A DNA stretch of 12,864 nucleotides from Betaproteobacteria bacterium (lineage in GTDB: Bacteria > Pseudomonadota > Gammaproteobacteria > Burkholderiales > SG8-39): the NCBI GenBank assembly GCA_012274205.1, contig JAAOZY010000023.1:1-12864 (forward strand), written 5' to 3'. Below are positions 6,818-12,702 of the stretch, in pieces. Numbering within the stretch: the first letter of the stretch is position 1; each line of letters opens with the position of its first letter. Made by a program: the position numbers and the translations under genes. The notes under the pieces are model-generated. The model saw only the letters and a program-made list of their open reading frames with translations, was not told where the DNA came from and searched no databases.

Positions 6818-6873
6818 ACAAATTAGCCTGTAAGCCGCATCAATGCTTGATCTGCGGATTTGGATTTTGTAAG

Positions 6874-6897
6874 ATGCCCCCAATAATGCCCCCAATA
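6874..6897. repeat. Two tandem 12-bp repeats, ATGCCCCCAATA
   Basis: ATGCCCCCAATA occurs at 6874-6885 and again, identically, at 6886-6897. Short repeats with a TGCCCCCA (TGGGGGCA on the other strand) core are, from general experience, common near the ends of islands carrying P4-type integrases, where they would serve as arm-type integrase sites. The repeats are certain; the role is inferred. Confidence 0.6.
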
Positions 6898-7077
6898 CAT
6901 ACACGCTACGCCCCGCGAAACTCGCGCGAGAGGACAGCGGCATCTTACCTTAACAATCGAAAATATTCGATTGCAGCATCTACCTCGCGCTCCTTTTTCG
7001 CAATCTCATTCAGCATGCAGACCGGTATGCGCGTGTCCACCACTTTTCGCCCCTGCGCCAACTCCCCCCGGCGACGC

Positions 7078-7878
7078 CTATAAAAGTTGTTGCTGCGCGT
7101 CAGCACGATCAATATCTGCGGTGGTGCGCAGTACGCCAATGACGATGAATTGCCACGGGCGCTTATGCATGTTGCCCATGATGAGATGTAGGTTCATCGC
7201 CGGCGCCCGTCGTTCGTAGTACTCGACCATTTTATCCAGGGCCTTTTCAGGCGATCCGTAACTCCACTTATATTTGTGATACGTCGTCTCAACTTCCCAA
7301 TCATGCAGCTGCATCGTGTGTTGTGTGCCGCCACAGGAGAACTGGTAGCGGAAGACGTATTCGGGTTTGGGCAGCGGCTTGAGCGGCTCCTCAATTAGAG
7401 ACTGCTGTACATAGACCGAGCGCGCGGTGTCCTGGTCATCTTCGCTTGCGCCGTCCAACTGCTGAAACTTGAAACGCACCGTGCCATCATCGGGCCGGAT
7501 AATCCCCAGGCTTCGCTGTGTCGTACGCTGCTCGTCTTCTAGCACAGTAAGGGAACGGGCAATACAAGGCTTCCAAAGCCGGACACGCTCTTCCGGTGAC
7601 ACCTTTTCGCCTGCCATCAGGATCTGCAGCGTGTCCTCTTTAATGCGGAAGCTTTCTGGGCGCGGATCATCTGTAGCGCGGGTCATCTCGACTTCGATCC
7701 AATCGAATCGACCGAAGCGCTGATTGGCAGCGAGATGCCGAAACCGAATTGGGTACAACCTGAGGAGATGGTGATCCTCTGTGACCGCCGCGACGCAGAC
7801 GGTTTCCTCGTATTGCTGGCTAGGTTGCGGGTACGCCTTGACGAGGATACACGCCCGCCGCTTTTCGAACTGCCCCAT
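7078..7878 (-). CDS. Uncharacterised protein paired with DUF488
   Basis: A 266-residue soluble protein that I do not recognise as a named family. It begins MGQFEKRRACILVKAYPQPS, with QQYEETVCVAAVTED and LLRLYPIRFRHL following. Similar openings, as I recall, occur in conserved proteins encoded next to DUF488 genes. Other blocks are DDPRPESFRI, EDEQRTTQRSLGIIRP, and the close NLHLIMGNMHKRPWQFIVIGVL, followed by a Gln/Leu tail. It has no transmembrane segment, signal peptide or obvious catalytic motif. The start at 7878 has a GGAGGT Shine-Dalgarno sequence (7887-7892) 8 nt upstream, inside the DUF488 gene, and so overlaps that gene by 59 nt. The frame continues up to 7992, but the extra N-terminus looks like translated antisense or overlapping sequence. 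It is probably translated from the same mRNA as the DUF488 gene. Confidence 0.8.
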   Translation of the reverse strand: MGQFEKRRACILVKAYPQPSQQYEETVCVAAVTEDHHLLRLYPIRFRHLAANQRFGRFDWIEVEMTRATDDPRPESFRIKEDTLQILMAGEKVSPEERVRLWKPCIARSLTVLEDEQRTTQRSLGIIRPDDGTVRFKFQQLDGASEDDQDTARSVYVQQSLIEEPLKPLPKPEYVFRYQFSCGGTQHTMQLHDWEVETTYHKYKWSYGSPEKALDKMVEYYERRAPAMNLHLIMGNMHKRPWQFIVIGVLRTTADIDRADAQQQLL

Positions 7879-8317
7879 GGCCTTCCACCTCCAAATGGAC
7901 TGGCACCAGATCCGCCAGGCGCCCGAGCTCGCGCGCAACCGATGAACGGTGGCACGTTTTGTAGTCGCGCTCGAAACACAGTAGCGCGACATTACCCATG
8001 CAGGTTTCCGCTACGTGTTGGAGCGCAGTTGCTTGCGTTGCGAGGTATCGATCGAAGCCGCGGAAGTAGATTGCCAGATTGCCATCGTCCCGCAGACGGT
8101 GCCGGATATCGCGAGGCGCTCCGAGCGCCTTCTCATGCTGATAGAGGATGCCATCGGCCGCAAGGGCCCCGGCGAGACTGTTCTTGGAAAATCCCTTGCG
8201 ACGTGAGAGCGGCAGCTCCCGAACGTCCACGACCACGCTCACCTTGTGCCGGGCAAGGATCGCCAAGAAATCGGCGAGCTGAGCGCCTTCGTATCCGATT
8301 GTGAACAGCTTTCTCAT
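7820..8317 (-). CDS. DUF488 family protein
   Basis: A 165-residue protein with the DUF488 hallmarks: N-terminal LFTIGYEG (4-11), VVDVRELPLSRRKGFSK (29-45), and LLCFERDYKTCHRSSVA, which holds Cys114 and the C122-H123-R124 triplet. The biochemical role of DUF488 is not established. The conserved Cys and CHR are often taken as a possible catalytic or nucleotide/nucleic-acid site, but nothing here proves it. The start at 8317 is preferred over the in-frame ATG at 8368 because GGGAG lies just upstream and TIGYEG sits at the normal distance. It overlaps the downstream partner gene by 59 nt and lies 69 bp after a small same-strand ORF, so a three-gene operon is likely. Its lower GC and accessory neighbours suggest it arrived with the island. 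Confidence 0.87.
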   Translation of the reverse strand: MRKLFTIGYEGAQLADFLAILARHKVSVVVDVRELPLSRRKGFSKNSLAGALAADGILYQHEKALGAPRDIRHRLRDDGNLAIYFRGFDRYLATQATALQHVAETCMGNVALLCFERDYKTCHRSSVARELGRLADLVPVHLEVEGHGAVRKAAGVYPRQGVPAT

Positions 8318-8386
8318 CGTATCTCCCAGACTATATGAGGAGATTAACACGCGACTAGCATAGGGCAAAGTGCTGCGTGAGTGGTG

Positions 8387-8509
8387 TCATGTTTCCTCAA
8401 ACCAGACCACCCGGCAACGCACGCGCCAGGTTTCCTGTGACGGGATTGCTTGACGGCCGCTCACATATCCGTTTCCTTTTTTGGATTTGAGCGCCCGAAT
8501 CGTTGCCAT
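8387..8509 (-). CDS. Possible small protein, 40 residues
   Basis: An ATG at 8509 opens a 40-residue frame reading MATIRALKSKKGNGYVSGRQ, then AIPSQETWRVRCRVVWFEET, ending in TGA. It has a strong purine-rich ribosome site, GGGGGAA, about 5-6 nt upstream, and leads into the DUF488 gene with a 69-bp gap. The sequence is basic at the N-terminus and beta-prone at the C-terminus, resembling small RNA- or DNA-binding proteins in composition only. I do not recognise a family. The case rests on the ribosome site, the direction and the protein-like composition. Confidence 0.4.
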   Translation of the reverse strand: MATIRALKSKKGNGYVSGRQAIPSQETWRVRCRVVWFEET

Positions 8510-8536
8510 GGTAATTCCCCCGTAAGTCCCAATCCA

Positions 8537-8575
8537 ACAAACCACGCCAGCGAACATCGCTCTGTCATGGTTTGT
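8537..8575. repeat. Nested inverted repeat in the spacer upstream of the DUF488 operon
   Basis: An outer perfect 8-bp pair ACAAACCA (8537-8544) / TGGTTTGT (8568-8575) encloses an inner pair AGCGA (8549-8553) / TCGCT (8557-8561) with a 3-nt loop. It lies 28 bp before the ATG of the small ORF on the minus strand, where it could be an operator or form a stem in the 5' leader. No T-run follows on either strand, so it is not an intrinsic terminator. Confidence 0.5.
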
Positions 8576-8620
8576 CTATTTCAAGTCAAACCCCTCTAAC
8601 TAAATCCGGTTCCTTCCCCC

Positions 8621-8674
8621 TTGTCATCCCCCGACGCCCTTGTTTCTTTGCGAAAGGGCGACGGGGGATGACAA
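8621..8674. repeat. Long hairpin: 21-bp inverted repeat with 12-nt loop
   Basis: The left arm 8621-8641 (starting TTGTCATCCCCCGAC) pairs with 8654-8674 (ending GGGGGATGACAA) over 21 bp with one mismatch and a 12-nt loop. Neither side has the T-run of an intrinsic terminator. The core GTCATCCCCC...GGGGGATGAC resembles the palindromic REP-like repeats common in proteobacterial intergenic DNA. Such a structure could also be a protein-binding or single-strand folding site of a mobile element. Confidence 0.65.
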
Positions 8675-8727
8675 AGACAAAGCGGAAGAAACCTAACCTT
8701 CTGCCGTCCACCCCACCAGTCCCCCCG

Positions 8728-8745
8728 CCCTTCCGTGAGGAAGGG
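8728..8745 (+). repeat. GNRA-capped hairpin upstream of the RadC gene
   Basis: CCCTTCC (8728-8734), GTGA loop, GGAAGGG (8739-8745): a 7-bp perfect stem with a GNRA tetraloop. It lies 45 bp before the radC ATG, and probably in the radC leader if the promoter is upstream. It is similar in design to hairpins after radC and after ardC. No T-run follows. Confidence 0.5.
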
Positions 8746-8790
8746 GGCTTGGGCTTTGAAGGATCTCCCTTCAGAACCTAGGAGCCCCAC

Positions 8791-9270
8791 ATGAAACGCT
8801 ATTCCGCCAAACAGATGATTCAGCAATATGGCAACGCAGAAGCCGCCATCAATGCCGCGCTTGAAATACTACGTAAGCAGATGCGCCAACACGGAGCGGC
8901 CATGTCTTCCCCCGCCGCGGTCAGGGATTACCTCAGGCTTAACCTCGCACCCCTCGAATATGAGGCGTTTTGGTGCGTATGGCTCGATGCTCAAAACCGG
9001 GTGATCTCCGCCCATGAATCCTTCCGTGGAACCCTCACGCAGACGAGCGTTTATCCCCGCGAAATCCTCAAGAAAGGGCTGTCCTTCAATGCTGCGGCCG
9101 TGATCTTCGCGCATAACCACCCCTCCGGTATAGCCGAACCTAGCCGCGCCGACGAGCTTCTGACCCAGACCCTTAAACAGACTTTGGCCTTGGTTGACAT
9201 CAAGGTTTTGGACCATTTCATCATCGCGCTTGATTCGAGTTTGAGCTTTGCCGAGCGTGGCCTGCTCTGA
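8791..9270 (+). CDS. radC: Short RadC-like protein with JAB/JAMM domain
   Basis: A 159-residue protein equal to the C-terminal JAMM domain of RadC, lacking the N-terminal helix-hairpin-helix part of chromosomal RadC (about 220 residues). The zinc motif is complete: H108-N-H110-P-S-G, then S118 and D121 (H-x-H-x7-S-x2-D), with an upstream Glu in the helical region. The molecular role is unknown; the old link to recombinational repair is unproven. Short forms like this are typical of plasmids, prophages and integrative elements. An AGGAG Shine-Dalgarno sequence lies 6 nt before the ATG. The gene precedes ardC by 85 bp on the same strand, with a hairpin between them. The upstream spacer carries two further hairpins. 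Confidence 0.92.
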   Translation: MKRYSAKQMIQQYGNAEAAINAALEILRKQMRQHGAAMSSPAAVRDYLRLNLAPLEYEAFWCVWLDAQNRVISAHESFRGTLTQTSVYPREILKKGLSFNAAAVIFAHNHPSGIAEPSRADELLTQTLKQTLALVDIKVLDHFIIALDSSLSFAERGLL

Positions 9271-9293
9271 GGCCAAGCCACACGCAGAGCCAT

Positions 9294-9311
9294 GGGAGCC
9301 GCAAGGCTCCC
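9294..9311 (+). terminator. GNRA-capped hairpin between radC and ardC
   Basis: GGGAGCC (9294-9300), GCAA loop, GGCTCCC (9305-9311), followed by CGCCTTTCC. The stem is perfect, but only three T follow, so it is at best a weak or attenuating terminator and may instead protect the 3' end of the radC message or separate expression of radC and ardC. Confidence 0.45.
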
Positions 9312-9355
9312 CGCCTTTCCCCGACGAGCCACCGACCATTAAAGGAATAGACATC

Positions 9356-10270
9356 ATGACCACCAGCACCATAGACCGCAAAGACGTTTACACCCGCGTG
9401 ACCGAGCGCATCATTGCCGACCTTGAGCAAGGCATCCGCCCATGGTTGAAACCGTGGAACGCCGGCAACACGGAAGGCCGCATTACTCGCCCGCTTCGCC
9501 ACAATGGCACGCCCTATCAAGGCATCAATATTCTGCTTCTATGGGGTGAAACCCTCGCCAAGGGTTACGCCGCAAATACCTGGATGACCTACAAGCAGGC
9601 CGAAACCATCGGCGCCCAGGTGCGCAAAGGCGAGCATGGCTCGCTCGTCGTCTTTGCCGACCGCTTCACCAAAACCGAGACCGCCGACAACGGCGAGGCC
9701 ATCGAGCGCGAAATCCCCTTCATGAAGGCTTACACCGTTTTTAATGTGGAGCAGATCGACGGGTTACCCGCCCGCTATCAGCCCACGCCGGAGGCGAAAG
9801 GCCAGCCGCTGCAACTCATCGAGAACACCGAACGATTCTTTGATGCGACCGGCGCAACCTTCCGCCATGGAGGAAACCGCGCCTTTTACGCCCCCGCCGC
9901 CGACATCATCCAGCTTCCGGCCCCTGAAGCCTTCAAGGACGCCGAGAGCTACGCCGCCACCAAGGCGCACGAACTGACGCACTGGACCAAGCACCCGAGC
10001 CGCCTTGACCGTGACTTCGGCCGCCAGCGCTTCGGCGATGAAGGCTACGCCCGCGAAGAGCTTGTCGCCGAACTCGGCGCCGCTTTCCTTTGTGCCGATC
10101 TTGGCATCACTCCCGAGCCCCGCGATGACCACGCCGCCTATATCGGGCCCTGGCTCAAAGTTCTACAAAATGATAAGCGCGCCATCTTCCAGGCCGCAGC
10201 CCACGCGCAGCGTGCCCTTGATTATCTCCACGGGTTTCAGTCTGTCCAGGCCGAGCCTATGGCCGCATAA
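9356..10270 (+). CDS. ardC: ArdC-type antirestriction protein with zincin domain
   Basis: A 304-residue protein. Residues 1-140 form the ArdC N-terminal single-strand-DNA-binding domain (DVYTRVTERIIADLEQGIRP, the PWN motif, NGTPYQGINILLLW, then the KGEHGSLVVFADRF block). Residues about 150-300 form a zinc-metallopeptidase-like domain with H205-E-L-T-H209 and the downstream Glu of REELVAELGAAF as the third ligand. Family members on conjugative plasmids (pSa ArdC) bind ssDNA and protect incoming DNA from host restriction. The start at 9356 is chosen for AAAGGAA about 8 nt upstream and the family N-terminus; an open extension back to 9248 crosses the hairpin and has no homology. It is followed by a strong hairpin. 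Together with radC it marks DNA that moves by conjugation. Confidence 0.93.
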   Translation: MTTSTIDRKDVYTRVTERIIADLEQGIRPWLKPWNAGNTEGRITRPLRHNGTPYQGINILLLWGETLAKGYAANTWMTYKQAETIGAQVRKGEHGSLVVFADRFTKTETADNGEAIEREIPFMKAYTVFNVEQIDGLPARYQPTPEAKGQPLQLIENTERFFDATGATFRHGGNRAFYAPAADIIQLPAPEAFKDAESYAATKAHELTHWTKHPSRLDRDFGRQRFGDEGYAREELVAELGAAFLCADLGITPEPRDDHAAYIGPWLKVLQNDKRAIFQAAAHAQRALDYLHGFQSVQAEPMAA

Positions 10271-10281
10271 GCGCAATATCA

Positions 10282-10307
10282 GGGGAGCGGTAACGCTCCC
10301 CGCTTTT
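10282..10307 (+). terminator. Intrinsic terminator after ardC
   Basis: GGGGAGCG (10282-10289), GTAA loop, CGCTCCCC (10294-10301), then GCTTTT. The perfect 8-bp GC-rich stem, GNRA loop and short T-run, 12 bp after the ardC stop, make this the most credible terminator in the window. Its 3' flank (CGCTTTTCC) parallels that of the hairpin after radC (CGCCTTTCC). Confidence 0.7.
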
Positions 10308-10336
10308 CCTAAATCCCAGTTCCTGAAAAATTTCGC

Positions 10337-10374
10337 GGGGCCTGCGGCCCCCTCTTGGCCATGTGTCCGGCCAA
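10337..10374. repeat. Two further consecutive hairpins after ardC
   Basis: GGGGCC-TGC-GGCCCC (10337-10351) is followed immediately by TTGGCC (10355-10360) and GGCCAA (10369-10374) with an 8-nt loop. Neither has a proper T-run. They lie in the 232-bp spacer between ardC and the next gene, where no ORF is convincing. Confidence 0.45.
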
Positions 10375-10474
10375 TTCACCCCCGCTCTCCAAAGGCGTGC
10401 TGCGCACCGCCAGTCATCATATACAAGCGCTCTAATCTCGGCCTGTAATTTGCGCACTGAATCACGCACGCTAC

Positions 10475-10493
10475 CCGCACAATTCTGGTGCGG
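10475..10493 (+). promoter_or_regulatory. Hairpin covering the ribosome binding site of the next gene
   Basis: CCGCAC (10475-10480), 7-nt loop, GTGCGG (10488-10493). The 3' arm runs into the Shine-Dalgarno GGAGA (10492-10496) of the ATG at 10503, so folding of the RNA would reduce initiation. A regulatory role is inferred from position only. Confidence 0.4.
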
Positions 10494-10502
10494 AGAAATT
10501 TC

Positions 10503-10967
10503 ATGGAGAGCAGACAATGTGCGGCATGCGGTCTTGAATTTCGTCCGCGCCCGCAAGTCCCACAACAATGTTACTGCTCGGCAACAGCATGCCAGCGTGA
10601 ACGACAGCGCCGTTGGCAGATCGACAAGCGCCGGGATGATCACGACTATCAAGACAACCAGGCACGAGCACAACGTGCATGGTGCGAACGCAATCCCGAC
10701 TATTGGCGCGACTATCGCGCCGATCATCCCGAGTACATAGAACGCAACCGCGCCCAGCAACGCGATCGCAATGCTCGGCGGCGCGAAACCCTGATTGCAA
10801 AGAACGACGCGTCGCCGCCTGTTTTTCCATTGCGCTCAGGCATTTATCAGATCAGCCCTGCGCCGCCATCCGGGATTGTAAAGATGGATGCGTGGACCGT
10901 CGAAATTACCCTTATTTCAACTCCTTACGATCAAGCCGCGGAGCGTTGCAAAGAGACTACGCCATAG
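10503..10967 (+). CDS. Small Cys-rich, basic protein of accessory DNA
   Basis: A 154-residue hypothetical protein. The N-terminus has a zinc-ribbon-like Cys cluster, C6-x2-C9 then CYC at 23-25 and C30 (QQCYCSATACQRERQRRW). A very basic helical stretch rich in Trp, Tyr and Asp follows, with a loosely repeated unit NPDYWRDYRAD / HPEYIERNRAQ (about residues 63-90), and then an unstructured tail. This suggests nucleic-acid binding. From memory, similar proteins are found beside large recombinases and ParB-like genes in genomic islands; I know no assigned function. The start at 10503 uses GGAGA 6 nt upstream; a GTG at 10488 in frame would place the start before that site. It is followed by about 170 bp with no supported gene before the recombinase. 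Confidence 0.75.
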   Translation: MESRQCAACGLEFRPRPQVPQQCYCSATACQRERQRRWQIDKRRDDHDYQDNQARAQRAWCERNPDYWRDYRADHPEYIERNRAQQRDRNARRRETLIAKNDASPPVFPLRSGIYQISPAPPSGIVKMDAWTVEITLISTPYDQAAERCKETTP

Positions 10968-11136
10968 GCGCAACAAGACGCAGCGAGTACCGTGGCGCAT
11001 TTTGAGGTCCATAGACTTCGATTCTCTTGCACGCTGTCAAGTCTTCGAAATGTTTCCTGCGCCGCTGTTGCTCTGGTTACGCGGTATCTCGATGTGACTT
11101 GACACCGCGAAACCGATAATTGGGCGACCAATACAA

Positions 11137-12249
11137 ATGCCATTCGAGATCACAGGCGATGCAGGCTCCGAGCAACCCTCCCTGCTCCGAGCCGCCGAGT
11201 ATGTACGCATGTCCACCGAGCACCAACAGTATTCGACCGAGAATCAGGCCGACAAGATTCGCGAATACGCTGCCCGACGCGGTATCGAAATCGTACGTAC
11301 TTATGCCGATGCCGGTAAAAGCGGGCTGCGCATCGATGGGCGCGCTTCTCTGCAGAAATTGATCAACGACGTCGAAAACGGCTCAGCGGACTTCACGATC
11401 ATCTTGGTCTACGACGTCAGTCGGTGGGGTCGCTTCCAGGATGCCGACGAGAGTGCTTACTACGAATACCGGTGCCGACGTGCGGGAATTCAGGTTGCCT
11501 ACTGCGCCGAGCAGTTCGAGAATGACGGCTCCCCGGTGTCCACTATCGTCAAGGGCGTCAAACGAGCCATGGCCGGCGAGTACAGCCGTGAACTGTCCGC
11601 CAAGGTGTTTGCCGGGCAATGCCGACTGATTGAGCTCGGTTTTCGTCAGGGCGGCCCCGCGGGCTACGGCCTGCGCCGCGTGCTCATAGACCAGACCGGC
11701 GCCATCAAAGCGGAACTGACTCGGGGCGAGCACAAGAGCCTGCAGACCGACCGCGTTATTCTCATGCCCGGACCGGAAGACGAAATTCGCACCGTCAACC
11801 GGATGTACCAATGGTTTATCGACGACGGCCTGGTCGAGACCGAGATCGCCGAGCGACTGAACGGCATGGCAGTGCGCACCGACCTGGACCGCGAGTGGAC
11901 ACGAGCTACCGTGCACGAAGTGCTCATCAATGAGAAATATATCGGCAACAACGTCTACAACCGAATTTCGTTCAAGCTCAAGAAGCTGCGGGTTGAAAAC
12001 ACACCAGACATGTGGATCAAGAAGGTCGGCGCATTCGAGTCTATCGTGCCATCCGACGTGTTCTACACTGCGCAGGGCATCCTTCTGGCCCGGGCACACC
12101 GTTATACCAACGAGGAGTTGATCGAGCGCCTGCGGTCCCTGTACCAAAACCGTGGGCTACTGTCCGGCCTAATCATCGACGAGACCGAGGGCATGCCGTC
12201 CACCTCGATCTACGCCCACCGCTTCGGTAGTTTGATCCGCGCGTATTAA
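11137..12249 (+). CDS. Large serine recombinase, N-terminal part (interrupted gene)
   Basis: 370 residues before an in-frame TAA. Residues 19-150 are the resolvase/invertase catalytic domain: YVRMSTEHQ with the nucleophile Ser26, ENQADKIREYA, then VYDVSRWGRF with the conserved Asp93/Ser95/Arg96. Residues about 165-300 are the recombinase DNA-binding domain (RQGGPAGYGLRR, EIAERLNGM, TRATVHEVLINEKYIGNNVY). The end, MPSTSIYAHRFGSLIRAY, begins a helical motif that continues without a gap in the next frame after the stop. Such enzymes cut and rejoin att sites for element integration or excision. The start at 11137 has no clear Shine-Dalgarno sequence; the upstream 170 bp holds only a 6-bp inverted repeat (11080-11109). 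The catalytic and most DNA-binding regions are intact. Confidence 0.88.
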   Translation: MPFEITGDAGSEQPSLLRAAEYVRMSTEHQQYSTENQADKIREYAARRGIEIVRTYADAGKSGLRIDGRASLQKLINDVENGSADFTIILVYDVSRWGRFQDADESAYYEYRCRRAGIQVAYCAEQFENDGSPVSTIVKGVKRAMAGEYSRELSAKVFAGQCRLIELGFRQGGPAGYGLRRVLIDQTGAIKAELTRGEHKSLQTDRVILMPGPEDEIRTVNRMYQWFIDDGLVETEIAERLNGMAVRTDLDREWTRATVHEVLINEKYIGNNVYNRISFKLKKLRVENTPDMWIKKVGAFESIVPSDVFYTAQGILLARAHRYTNEELIERLRSLYQNRGLLSGLIIDETEGMPSTSIYAHRFGSLIRAY

Positions 12250-12702
12250 ATGGTGGGGTTTACGCCCGATCGCGATTACGGCTATCTGGAAACCAACAAG
12301 TTCCTGCGCCGCTTCCACCCTGAAATCGTCAACCAGACCGAAAGTCAAATTGCCAGTCTCGGGGGCGTCGTCCGGCGCGACCCGGCCACTGACCTTTTGC
12401 GGATCAATGACGAATTCAGCATCTCCTTGGTTCTGGCGCGCTGCCAGATACCCGAAAGTGGCCGCAACCATTGGAAGGTGCGGTTCGACACCAGCTTGGC
12501 TCCGGACATTACCGTGGCGGTTCGGCTTGATCAGGCCAATCAGACGGCACTGGATTATTACCTGTTGCCACGGTTGGATTTTGTGCAGCCCCGCATCAAC
12601 CTGGCCGATCGCAATCCTGTCGAATTTGAGAGCTACCGCTTCGACAACCTGGACTACCTATATGGAATGGCAGAACGGACACGGATACGGAGAGCGGCAT
12701 GA
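12250..12702 (+). CDS. Recombinase C-terminal part after in-frame stop
   Basis: This frame is the direct continuation of the recombinase: same phase, with TAA (12247-12249) followed at once by ATG (12250). It encodes 150 residues starting MVGFTPDRDYGYLETNKFLR. Together, RFGSLIRAY-stop-MVGFTPDRDY reads as one family motif, and the joined protein would be about 521 residues, a normal length for large serine recombinases. A single C-to-T change from CAA (Gln) would explain the stop. The segment could be made by stop-codon read-through or by reinitiation at the adjacent ATG, or not at all. It has no Shine-Dalgarno sequence of its own beyond a purine-poor context. Its stop overlaps the next gene's ATG (ATGA). 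Confidence 0.75.
   Translation: MVGFTPDRDYGYLETNKFLRRFHPEIVNQTESQIASLGGVVRRDPATDLLRINDEFSISLVLARCQIPESGRNHWKVRFDTSLAPDITVAVRLDQANQTALDYYLLPRLDFVQPRINLADRNPVEFESYRFDNLDYLYGMAERTRIRRAA

Larger units (their letters stand above)
6698..7077. other. Gene-poor boundary between chromosome and accessory region
   Basis: This 380-bp spacer upstream of mtnP holds the mtnP ribosome binding site (6705-6711), a tRNA-3'-like stretch and two tandem 12-bp repeats (listed separately). A minus-strand frame at 6945-7139 encodes a protein-like tail (GRKVVDTRIPVC, then NEIAKKEREVDAAIEYF), but its only start is a TTG inside the end of the neighbouring gene and no ribosome site is seen. It may be a fragment of a lost gene. 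Nothing else is recognisable. Confidence 0.5.

Noticed and set aside
6874..6897. The tandem 12-bp repeats as a CRISPR array
   Set aside because: There are only two abutting copies with no spacers and no cas genes nearby.
6698..6943. An extended N-terminus for mtnP
   Set aside because: The frame is open, but the Shine-Dalgarno sequence and family start are at 6697 and the extension runs through the tRNA-like fragment and tandem repeats.
6945..7139. A minus-strand ORF with a protein-like C-terminus
   Set aside because: It has only a TTG start inside the neighbouring gene and no ribosome site. It may be a gene fragment, but it is not supported as an expressed gene.
8572..8781. A 69-codon plus-strand frame across the long hairpin
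   Set aside because: It is made mostly of the inverted repeats and Pro/Lys-rich low-complexity sequence, has no ribosome site, and ends just before radC.
9248..9355. An ArdC start at the upstream ATG (9248)
   Set aside because: It would overlap the radC end and read through the intergenic hairpin; the Shine-Dalgarno sequence and family start support 9356.
11099..11120. TTGACA and GATAAT before the recombinase as a promoter
   Set aside because: The hexamers are only 10 bp apart, too close for sigma-70 recognition, and no alternative -10 lies at 17 bp.
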